Source: Chryseobacterium piscicola (GTDB taxonomy: Bacteria > Bacteroidota > Bacteroidia > Flavobacteriales > Weeksellaceae). From it: a DNA stretch of 64,000 bases. The position numbers and the translations under genes are program-made. Below are positions 6,910 to 13,920 of this stretch, in pieces; the first letter of the stretch is position 1, and the number at the start of each line of letters is the position of its first letter. Where the stretch lies: positions 1 to 64,000 of the forward strand of contig NZ_FTOJ01000002.1 in assembly GCF_900156685.1 (NCBI RefSeq). The letters are read 5' to 3'. The notes beneath the pieces are model-generated. The model did not search any database and had not been told where the DNA came from. It saw only the letters and a list, made by a program, of their open reading frames with translations.

Positions 6910-7545
6910 CTAAGGTTTCCAAAAGCTCCAAACGGTTCCATTGTAAACAGCAAGTTGTTTTTTTGTGGTGTCATAAGCCATCATTCCGGGCGTTGGGTTT
7001 TTGATGTTTAAGTGCGGACTTGCTACTTTAGGCAGTACCATTGCTTTATCAGAATCTGTAAGTACCAAGATTCCTGGAGTTGTATCGGTTGCTCCATTAG
7101 TTCCTATCGCTGCTTTTGCAGTTGCGCTTTCTTTTTTATTGTCTTGCAATGAGCTGTCTATTGCGTTGAAAGTGTTGTAAGTTGTTGCTCCAACTCTAAG
7201 AGGTAAAGCTCCTGTTAAAGACGACCAAGCATTATTTCTTCTGTATTTTACTTTTTTGTCGGAAAGGTCTAAAATGATAGTGCCATCAACTACCGCTCCC
7301 TGCATTCCTCGGTAACCTTCTTCTGTGGTTGCGTTGTATGCTACAGGGTTGTTGCTAACAGTTGATGCCCAAGGTAAAACCAAACCTTTTGTGTTGTCTG
7401 CGTTATCATAAAATTCTAAGGAGATACTCGGGTTGGGTACCGTATTGGCAGGCTGTATATTGCTAATCGTACTTTTACCGATGGCAATTTGTGCCATTGC
7501 TACTGTAGAGCTGAATAAGGCTATTGTTAAAATTAATTTATTCAT
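6910..7545 (-). CDS. Secreted protein with C-terminal GMMAYD/W module, 211 aa
   Basis: Signal peptide (cleavage after A-M-A, about residue 18), then a predicted beta-rich protein of no named family. Several segments look alike: K-G-L-V-L-P-W, G-I-L-V-L-T-D-S-D-K-A-M-V-L-P-K-V, and the end P-G-M-M-A-Y-D-T-T-K-K-Q-L-A-V-Y-N-G, W-S-F-W-K-P. The same blocks occur in the 184-aa paralogue at 13291-13845. This repeated pattern is common in Bacteroidota surface proteins and resembles tail-fibre-like strands; the function is unknown. It lies 92 bp after the 799-aa gene with a hairpin between, so the two probably share a transcript, as their paralogues do. Confidence 0.8.
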   Translation of the reverse strand: MNKLILTIALFSSTVAMAQIAIGKSTISNIQPANTVPNPSISLEFYDNADNTKGLVLPWASTVSNNPVAYNATTEEGYRGMQGAVVDGTIILDLSDKKVKYRRNNAWSSLTGALPLRVGATTYNTFNAIDSSLQDNKKESATAKAAIGTNGATDTTPGILVLTDSDKAMVLPKVASPHLNIKNPTPGMMAYDTTKKQLAVYNGTVWSFWKP

Positions 7546-7580
7546 TTTGTTGTTTTTTTAAATAGTTAATTTTTAAAATA

Positions 7581-7620
7581 TTGAGGCGGTTTGATTGGTT
7601 TAAATCTTTCTCCGCCCCAA
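7581..7620 (-). other. Intercistronic stem-loop, unit 1
   Basis: TTGAGGCGG (7581-7589) pairs with CCGCCCCAA (7612-7620), one mismatch. It lies in the 92-bp gap between the 799-aa and 211-aa genes. The tail on the minus strand is only weakly T-rich, so it is more likely an RNA-processing, stability or partial-attenuation element than a full terminator. Confidence 0.55.
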
Positions 7621-7637
7621 TTTTTATTTTAAAATGA

Positions 7638-10037
7638 TTAATCAGGACAAGCTGGTGTGGTGAAACAATGCCATCCCATTAAGGTATCGCCAGATTTTAG
7701 GGTGTAGATTTTTAAGCAATGTGCCTGGTTGTCATACACCATCATTCCCTCTACAGGGTTGGTAATGTTTACTAGATCTGCTGTATTATTTACTCTGTTT
7801 ACAACGAATCCTTTTTCTTTGGATTCTAAAACTGTCCAGGCACTTTGTCTTACCATTGGCCAGTTTTCGTTATCTGCTCCTGCTCTTCCTAGTGCCGTGA
7901 TCCCGTGTTTGGTAGGGTAGGTATTGCCTGCATCTACAACTGCCGGTTTGTAGCACACAGAAGAATCTGTGTCTGTATCCGTATTATTTGTAGGGACTGG
8001 ATCTGTAGAATTTGCAGGTGATGTAACCGTAGCGACATTCACTAAGTCTCCTGAATATGAAATAGGAACTGCAATAGTAATGGTATACGTAATTGTTCCA
8101 CCTTTTGGTATATTAACAACATCATTTAACGCTCCCGTTTGCGCAGAGGTAATACTTGTAGTGGCACCACCTGTTACCACAGGAACTGAGTAAGACACAT
8201 TTCCTGCAGGAATGCCTGCTGGAACTGGATCTGAGACCTTTGCTCCTAATACTCCAAAAGGACCATCATTATTACTTACTACCACGGTATAGGTATTTGT
8301 AGTTCCTGCTGAATAATTTGCTTTACCATCATCTTTGGTTATTGCTAAATCGGCACTAAATACAATAGGCGCAGTAACGCAATGTGCACCGTCATTTCCT
8401 GAGCTTTCAGGTGCACCGGAGATCTTAACTTTTTGCCCAGTCGTAAGATTGAACTGATAGAAACCACCACCATTATTATTATCTACTCCATAAATTTCCC
8501 CAGTGCTTGAAGCAAACATTGCCCCAAAACTAAAACTTCCTGGCGCTGTTCCAATTGGAGTTACAGTACCAAATGGAAGAGTTGTTGGATTAATAGACAC
8601 TAATTGACCGTTTGTGGCATTTACGCCATACAATAATCCATTTTTTATATTAAAAGCCATATCTGGAACAAATATTGAGGCATTTAATGTTATTAACGTT
8701 GCTGTTTGTGTACTGAGATTGATTTTGTAGAGTTGTTGATTATCGTTGTTTACTTTCACATAATAATTTCCTGCATTATCAATTTCTCCCGCATTATAAG
8801 TGACATTTGCAGGAAGCCCTGTTACAGGACCTAGATTGACCGAACTACCATCCGTATTGATTACAAGAAGATTATTTGAATTAAGAACCTGCATTCCGTA
8901 CATACGCCCATCTAAAGGATTGATTGCTATAGCGTTGTAGTTCACAGAAGCTGTACCCATCGAAGGATAAGTAAATGGATTAGTGGAAGTATCTACATTG
9001 TAAAGCGTATTATACTGAGAAAGGTAGATCCAACTAGTACACCCAAATACACTAGAACACTGAACATCCTTAATACTAGAATTGGTAGAAGTACCTACTC
9101 CTTGTCCTTGGTCACTACCAATATCTGCAGCACCTCCAGAATTTACAAGAGCCGGAACTCCGTTTGCATTGACTGCCACTCCTAAGTTTTGATTACTTGC
9201 TGCAGATGTTCCTACAGTTACGGTTCCACTTGCTGTTTGTAATTGACTAGTAGTAACATTTTCGTCACCTTCCAATGCATCTAAACAACCATCGTTGTCG
9301 CTATCTAAATCTAAATGATTGGGAATGCCATCGCCATCAGTATCGGCATACTGCGTTGTAAGAACTTGAAAATCATCGTGATTAAAAGTTGCAGAAGCTC
9401 CACCTGAAACATCATAAAAATACAGTCTTAAAGTGTAAGTTTTATTGGGTGTTAAATTGTATGGTGACACTAATGGGAATACCGCACGCTGATCATATGT
9501 AACATTCGGATAGGCTACTTCACCAGAAATATCTGTACTTGTTGCAAAATTATCTGTAGAAAGATAAAGTCTCATTTTATAAGTAGGATACACACTTGCG
9601 TCTCTTACCCATAAACTAAATCTGTCATATAAATACTGCATGGTATTTGGGAAATTCGCAGTCGTAAATTTAAACTGAAAATAAGAATTGTTACTTATAG
9701 ACTGTGAAATTGTAGTTGCGCTGACTCCAGTAACAGAATAAGAAGTCTCTCCACCAAAAATTTGTGCAGTAAGACCAGACCCTTTTGTTGCATTCTGCGC
9801 TGCTGAAATAACAGTAGAATTAAAAATGGATGGTGCATCACCTGTCCAATTATAGCCCCACTCTAAAATATTGTCGTTATCTACAACGCCCTCTGTTACA
9901 TCTAAAATCCCATCGTTGTCATCATCAAGATCAACGGTATTTGCAATGCCATCTCCATCGGAGTCTTGGGCTTGTAAGTTGTTTGTGCCTATGCCAATGA
10001 GCAAAAAGGCAAATAGGAAAAATATCTTATTTTTCAT
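7638..10037 (-). CDS. Large secreted TSP3/DUF11 repeat protein, unit 1 (799 aa)
   Basis: Signal peptide to about residue 24, then a calcium-binding thrombospondin type 3 repeat (D-S-D-G-D-G-I-A-N-T-V-D, D-D-D-N-D-G-I-L-D; 25-46), a unique beta domain (about 50-228), a second TSP3 repeat (D-T-D-G-D-G-I-P-N, D-S-D-N-D-G-C-L-D; 232-253), a propeller-like region (about 330-560; N-P-L-D-G-R-M-Y-G-M and similar blocks, DUF6923-like), a DUF11 Ig-like domain (about 565-690; A-D-L-A-I-T-K-D-D-G-K) and a C-terminal module with N-W-P-M-V-R, A-W-T-V-L-E-S-K and E-G-M-M-V-Y-D. No T9SS tail is evident. Probably a cell-surface or matrix protein. The 808-aa protein at 13921 shares all parts except the unique domain. 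Confidence 0.88.
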   Translation of the reverse strand: MKNKIFFLFAFLLIGIGTNNLQAQDSDGDGIANTVDLDDDNDGILDVTEGVVDNDNILEWGYNWTGDAPSIFNSTVISAAQNATKGSGLTAQIFGGETSYSVTGVSATTISQSISNNSYFQFKFTTANFPNTMQYLYDRFSLWVRDASVYPTYKMRLYLSTDNFATSTDISGEVAYPNVTYDQRAVFPLVSPYNLTPNKTYTLRLYFYDVSGGASATFNHDDFQVLTTQYADTDGDGIPNHLDLDSDNDGCLDALEGDENVTTSQLQTASGTVTVGTSAASNQNLGVAVNANGVPALVNSGGAADIGSDQGQGVGTSTNSSIKDVQCSSVFGCTSWIYLSQYNTLYNVDTSTNPFTYPSMGTASVNYNAIAINPLDGRMYGMQVLNSNNLLVINTDGSSVNLGPVTGLPANVTYNAGEIDNAGNYYVKVNNDNQQLYKINLSTQTATLITLNASIFVPDMAFNIKNGLLYGVNATNGQLVSINPTTLPFGTVTPIGTAPGSFSFGAMFASSTGEIYGVDNNNGGGFYQFNLTTGQKVKISGAPESSGNDGAHCVTAPIVFSADLAITKDDGKANYSAGTTNTYTVVVSNNDGPFGVLGAKVSDPVPAGIPAGNVSYSVPVVTGGATTSITSAQTGALNDVVNIPKGGTITYTITIAVPISYSGDLVNVATVTSPANSTDPVPTNNTDTDTDSSVCYKPAVVDAGNTYPTKHGITALGRAGADNENWPMVRQSAWTVLESKEKGFVVNRVNNTADLVNITNPVEGMMVYDNQAHCLKIYTLKSGDTLMGWHCFTTPACPD

Positions 10038-10070
10038 TATATTTTTTTATGTTTTTAATTTGTGAACCGT

Positions 10071-10200
10071 TGTGAATTTTGAATTACTGTCTTAAGAAAA
10101 ATAAGTGAAACGTTTTTGTTTAGCTTGATATAGGTGTTTGTTACAATTCTTTGTATAAGCTTGCGTTTTTTATCTCTAGGAAAGACTAAGTTTTTATAAT
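10071..10200 (-). repeat. Conserved 5' leader of unit 1
   Basis: This stretch upstream of the 799-aa gene matches 16377-16490 upstream of its paralogue. The clearest shared blocks are TTTAGCTTGATAT and TATAAGCTTGYGTTTTTTATC followed by CTAGGAAAGAC (plus-strand reading). It probably holds shared promoter or leader-RNA signals; I could not place a consensus TAnnTTTG box in it. Confidence 0.6.
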
Positions 10201-10297
10201 CATTAATATCTTTTCTAGAAAATTAATGTAATAACTCTAATTATCAATAATTTGACGGTATCTGTAAAATGCAAAGTTGGTTAATTTGTAAGAAAAA

Positions 10298-10966
10298 TTA
10301 CATCGGAGGTGGCCGTGCGAAAAATGAGTTAAAAAAGTAAGATTTTTTCAGACTAATTACTGTCTCGCTAATTTTATCATCAGAATAAGTACAGATAAAA
10401 GAGTAGAAAATAGAATTTAAGACAATCGTTTTACCATATTGTTGATGACTTGTCGGAACAATGACATTTGTATTAAATTTCAAAGACCTTTCGTACGTGT
10501 CTTTAGAAGGGATGTTTTCAAAAACAATATTGCGGTTTTCTGGTAACGATTGCTTTTGTTTGATGCCTTTTTGTGGAGCTACAGAAGTTGGTTGTTGGGT
10601 TCTCTTTAAGGAAGATTGCTTTGAAGCAGCATCATTTGCTTCCCTTTTTTCATTCAGGTTGATGATATCATAGTTTTCAGATACCTGAAGATTAACGATT
10701 GTAGTGCCCTTAGTAACAAAAACAATGGGCTCAGATGCTATACTTTCTGTATTTTGATTACTAATAGTATAGTCCTCAGATGCCTGAATATTAACGATTG
10801 TTGTGCTCTTTGTAACAAAAATAACAGATTCATCTGCAGATTCCCAGATCAAAGAATGCCCGGAAACCTGTATGCTTAATAAGCAAAATAATACAGAAAA
10901 TACCAGTTTCTGTATAACAGCATGAAAACTTGTTTCAATTTTTGTTACTTGTGTAAAAATCATCAT
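10298..10966 (-). CDS. Secreted protein ending in RPPP, 222 aa
   Basis: An N-terminal extension and hydrophobic segment (L-V-F-S-V-L-F-C-L-L-S-I-Q-V-S-G) form a likely signal sequence. Two internal copies follow: V-I-F-V-T-K-S-T-T-I-V-N-I-Q-A-S-E-D-Y and I-V-F-V-T-K-G-T-T-I-V-N-L-Q-V-S-E-N-Y, about 40 residues apart. The middle is K/Q/S-rich and probably disordered. The protein ends F-F-A-R-P-P-P-M. The 192-aa protein at 17626 has the same layout and also ends in R-P-P-P, and both stand upstream of a TSP3/DUF11 unit. The family has no name I recognise. A good promoter lies 28 bp before the start. Confidence 0.7.
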   Translation of the reverse strand: MMIFTQVTKIETSFHAVIQKLVFSVLFCLLSIQVSGHSLIWESADESVIFVTKSTTIVNIQASEDYTISNQNTESIASEPIVFVTKGTTIVNLQVSENYDIINLNEKREANDAASKQSSLKRTQQPTSVAPQKGIKQKQSLPENRNIVFENIPSKDTYERSLKFNTNVIVPTSHQQYGKTIVLNSIFYSFICTYSDDKISETVISLKKSYFFNSFFARPPPM

Positions 10967-10993
10967 TTGTGTTTTGCTTCCTTAAAAGCTCTG

Positions 10994-11023
10994 CAAATAT
11001 GTGTAATTAGCAGATATATACAA
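10994..11023 (-). promoter_or_regulatory. Promoter of the 222-aa gene
   Basis: On the minus strand: TTG (complement of 11021-11023), a 19-nt spacer, then CATATTTG (complement of 10994-11001), one base off TAnnTTTG. Transcription should start near 10989, leaving a leader of about 20 nt. Confidence 0.6.
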
Positions 11024-11217
11024 AAAAAACAAGTATCACACGGGTATCACAATTTATAAATTACTGGAAATCATATTTTTACATAATATAAATCATCCTC
11101 TTTTTTAATCTAAGATGGATTAAAAAAAAGGTAAAATCACTCTTTTATGAGCAAAAATCTATTAATAATTATCTTTCCCTATTAATGTCAGATTCAAGAA
11201 TTCCTAAAAATATTGAC

Positions 11218-11243
11218 AAAAAAAATCCGGATATTAACCCGGA
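11218..11243 (-). terminator. Terminator after the TPR-HTH gene
   Basis: TCCGG (11226-11230) and CCGGA (11239-11243) form a short GC stem, followed on the minus strand by eight T. It starts 11 bp after the stop of the 499-aa gene. Confidence 0.6.
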
Positions 11244-11253
11244 GTAGTAAATG

Positions 11254-12753
11254 TTATAAACTTCGCATCCAACCGGATAAATCTTTATCAGATGCGATGT
11301 GGTGTTTTTTGCGGAGCCTGTTTTTTCTTATCTGAACAGCACGGATGGTCACGTGACAATATTCTGAAATATCCTTCGTGCTAAAATTTAAATAAATCAT
11401 TGCGCAGAATATCAATTCAGAAGTTTTTATTCCAGGATCGGCTGCTTTCAGTTTAGAAATAAAATCTGGATACAATTCCTTAAACACGATAATGAACTGA
11501 GGGTCATTTCGTTTTCCCAGCATAATCAGTTCATTGAATTTATTACTATTTCCTTCCTGGATCAGGTTTTCTACAAGATGTTCTTTTTCATTTAGAACAT
11601 TTTTAATTTGTAGAAGTCTTTCCCTTTTTTTTCGGTTTTGCCAAAATAAGAAAGCAACTAATCCAGCAACCAAAATGAGCACCAAAACAATACCTTTTGC
11701 ATAATCTGCCTTTTCCTTTTGAAACTGCGTATCTTTCTTTTTCAAAAAGCTATTCACGATAAGTTCCGTAGCCCTGCTGTTTTCTAAGTTTAAAGAGTCG
11801 TTCAATTTCTGATACCTTTGAAGATAATGGTTCACTTCCTTTTCTTCAAGCTTATTCTTGATAAAAAAATCTGCTAACTTTTTATTTGCAAACTTTTCAG
11901 CACTCTTGTTTTGAATCTTTACCGTATTTTGAAGCGCCTTACGGTAATAGTCAACCGCCGCTTTTTTATTGCCGGCAGCATCCTCCAAATCGCCATAAGC
12001 TTCCAAAGTTTGATGAAGGTAAGGGCTGTTGTTTTCAGTAAGTACAACCATTGCGCTGTCAATATATTTTCGAGCTTTAATAATGTCTCTCCGGTACAAA
12101 TATTCTTTTCCTATGGAGGAGTAGGTGGTGCTCAAATCATAATATATTTCACCTGAATTATTTTTGGGAAAACTTTTCAAAATTTGTTTTTGAATTATAA
12201 GATGCTTCCAAACAGAATCCCTACGGTTATTGTGTGAAAATGTTTCGGCTATATTCTGATGTGCCCATAGCTTAGATCTTTTTTGGTTAACAGGATCCTC
12301 TATTAGAGCTGAAAATTTAAGTTGTTTATAAAATTCTTTCAATGCTAATTCTTTCATCTCAAGATTGGCATAAATACGTCCTCTTAAGCGATAGGATTCT
12401 ACTTGGGCATTTATATATTCTGAAAAGAAAGGCTCTTTTTCTGCATTTTCTAGATATTCTAATGCATTTTTATAAATTCCGGTTTCTGAAAGTGCTTTGG
12501 CAATAAATATGTTTGCAAGTGTAATTCCTCTAGAGTAAGATTTTTTCTTTGATAACTGCAATGCCTTATCTGCAGTATTTAATGAAGATACATATTGATG
12601 TTCGTTAAACTGTTTTTTAGATAAATCTAACATTTTTTCAACACCAGTATCTACTTGCGCATTAACAAAAAAAAAGGAGAGAAGTAAAATAACACCTATT
12701 GTCTTGCTGGTGTATTTTACAAATACAGCATTTTTTTTTAGAATTTTTATCAT
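11254..12753 (-). CDS. Membrane-bound TPR regulator with C-terminal LuxR-type HTH
   Basis: 499 aa. An N-terminal signal or anchor (about 18-33) precedes a long TPR-rich helical region (to about 340). A transmembrane helix follows (G-I-V-L-V-L-I-L-V-A-G-L-V-A-F-L-F-W, about 354-371), then a coiled segment and a C-terminal GerE/LuxR-like helix-turn-helix: I-K-T-S-E-L-I-F-C-A-M-I-Y-L-N-F-S-T-K-D, then Y-C-H-V-T-I-R-A-V-Q-I-R-K-N-R-L-R-K-K. The design, with TPR outside and HTH inside, is common in flavobacteria and is thought to couple an envelope signal to transcription. It lies between the two secreted units and may regulate them; no binding site is visible to support that. Confidence 0.87.
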   Translation of the reverse strand: MIKILKKNAVFVKYTSKTIGVILLLSFFFVNAQVDTGVEKMLDLSKKQFNEHQYVSSLNTADKALQLSKKKSYSRGITLANIFIAKALSETGIYKNALEYLENAEKEPFFSEYINAQVESYRLRGRIYANLEMKELALKEFYKQLKFSALIEDPVNQKRSKLWAHQNIAETFSHNNRRDSVWKHLIIQKQILKSFPKNNSGEIYYDLSTTYSSIGKEYLYRRDIIKARKYIDSAMVVLTENNSPYLHQTLEAYGDLEDAAGNKKAAVDYYRKALQNTVKIQNKSAEKFANKKLADFFIKNKLEEKEVNHYLQRYQKLNDSLNLENSRATELIVNSFLKKKDTQFQKEKADYAKGIVLVLILVAGLVAFLFWQNRKKRERLLQIKNVLNEKEHLVENLIQEGNSNKFNELIMLGKRNDPQFIIVFKELYPDFISKLKAADPGIKTSELIFCAMIYLNFSTKDISEYCHVTIRAVQIRKNRLRKKHHIASDKDLSGWMRSL

Positions 12754-12790
12754 GTGTTTTATGATTATAAAAGTGATGTTGTTTAAAATA

Positions 12791-12829
12791 AAAGAATGGA
12801 AAACCTGTAAAAAAGGTCTACCATTCTTT
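12791..12829 (-). other. Hairpin in the 5' region of the TPR-HTH gene
   Basis: AAAGAATGG (12791-12799) pairs with CCATTCTTT (12821-12829), with an inner ACCT/AGGT pair. On the minus strand it is followed by a T-rich run about 38 nt before the ATG at 12753. It could be an attenuator in the leader or a terminator for upstream transcripts. Confidence 0.45.
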
Positions 12830-13156
12830 CAAAAAATTTTATTAAACAAAGATATTATAAAAAGAGATTTGTCTGTATTATAATTAGGATAAAAGAAAAA
12901 TAAAACCAACATACTTTTGGGAAAATACGATATCAGTTGGGAAAAATTGCCTTTGAAACAGTTTTTTAAGGTGAAATATATCGTGAATAATGTCTACCAG
13001 CATTTAGCAATGTCGAATAAAATCCTATTCTTTTCAGTTGTTTTTAAACTTTGTTGATTAATTCAAATTTTAGAGATTAATCATAAAAATAATAGAAGAT
13101 TTCACTAGTTAAGACTTAGTGCCTATCAAGCATTGTATATTTATTGAACGAAAAAA
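12830..13156. other. Intergenic stretch without recognised genes
   Basis: About 330 bp between the TPR-HTH leader hairpin and the terminator of unit 2. Stops occur in all frames. It should hold the promoter of the regulator, but no TTG-N19/20-TAnnTTTG match was clear. Confidence 0.4.
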
Positions 13157-13190
13157 AAAGTATTGATAATCAATTTATTATCAATACTTT
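13157..13190 (-). terminator. Terminator of secreted unit 2
   Basis: A perfect 14-bp stem (13157-13170 with 13177-13190, AAAGTATTGATAAT and complement) with a 6-nt loop. On the minus strand a run of T follows (complement of the A run 13151-13159). It is 100 bp after the 184-aa stop. Confidence 0.8.
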
Positions 13191-13290
13191 CAAATACCTA
13201 GACGAATTTTTTTTTAAAAGACAGTCTAGAATTTATAATGATTCTCTAGTAGAATTCAACAAGAGTGTAAAATGTGGCTGTAAATGTTTA

Positions 13291-13845
13291 CTAAGGTTTC
13301 CAATAAGACCATTTTGTACCATTAAAAACGGCGAGTCTTTTTGCGCCGGTTTTATTGATGTAGACCATCATACCTGGTGCAGGTTTTAGGATATCTTGTA
13401 CATTGGCAACTTGTGGTAAAACCATTGCTTTGGTTGCAGAATTTAAAACCAAAACTCCATCCGGAAAGGTAACTGGGATTGGATTGGGTACATCTCCTAT
13501 AATCGCTCTTGCCGCAGTATTTTCTGTGGCTGAAGTTTGTATCGGTAATGCACTCGTAATATTGCCGTCTTGACCGCTAAGATCTACCCATTGGGTGTTA
13601 TTATAAAACCGCACTCTTGCTTTGGTTGCATCTACAGCATCAAGAATAATGGTACCTTCTGTGGAAGTCGGTAAAGTGGTCACATAAGGTAAAACAATGC
13701 CTTTGTTTCCGGTTCCGCTTCCTTTTGCAAATTCCAGCAATACCGATGTTTTAACGGTTGCTGTTCCAATTGCATCACCAATAATGACCTGTGCATTGAG
13801 TAATGCTATACTTCCTAAAAGGATTGTTGATAGTATCTTTTTCAT
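13291..13845 (-). CDS. Secreted protein with C-terminal GMMVY/W module, 184 aa
   Basis: Paralogue of the 211-aa protein at 6910. Signal peptide (cleavage after L-N-A, about residue 18), then matching blocks: K-G-I-V-L-P-Y, D-G-V-L-V-L-N-S-A-T-K-A-M-V-L-P-Q-V, and the end P-G-M-M-V-Y-I-N-K-T-G-A-K-R-L-A-V-F-N-G, W-S-Y-W-K-P. It is shorter mainly in the middle. It follows the 808-aa gene by 75 bp with a stem-loop between and is closed by the terminator at 13157. Exported; function unknown. Confidence 0.8.
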   Translation of the reverse strand: MKKILSTILLGSIALLNAQVIIGDAIGTATVKTSVLLEFAKGSGTGNKGIVLPYVTTLPTSTEGTIILDAVDATKARVRFYNNTQWVDLSGQDGNITSALPIQTSATENTAARAIIGDVPNPIPVTFPDGVLVLNSATKAMVLPQVANVQDILKPAPGMMVYINKTGAKRLAVFNGTKWSYWKP

Positions 13846-13875
13846 TTTTTAGATATTTTTGAAATTAAACTGATC

Positions 13876-13905
13876 TGGGAAGTTTTTCCTGTGAAAGACT
13901 TCCCA
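13876..13905 (-). other. Intercistronic stem-loop, unit 2
   Basis: TGGGAAGT (13876-13883) pairs perfectly with ACTTCCCA (13898-13905). It sits between the 808-aa and 184-aa genes, as the hairpin at 7581-7620 does in unit 1, though the two sequences are unrelated. Confidence 0.55.
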
Positions 13906-13920
13906 TTTCAATTATAAAAA

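Noticed and set aside
13144-13389. Plus-strand 81-aa frame
   Set aside because: It covers the terminator at 13157 and the 3' end of the 184-aa gene; not a gene.
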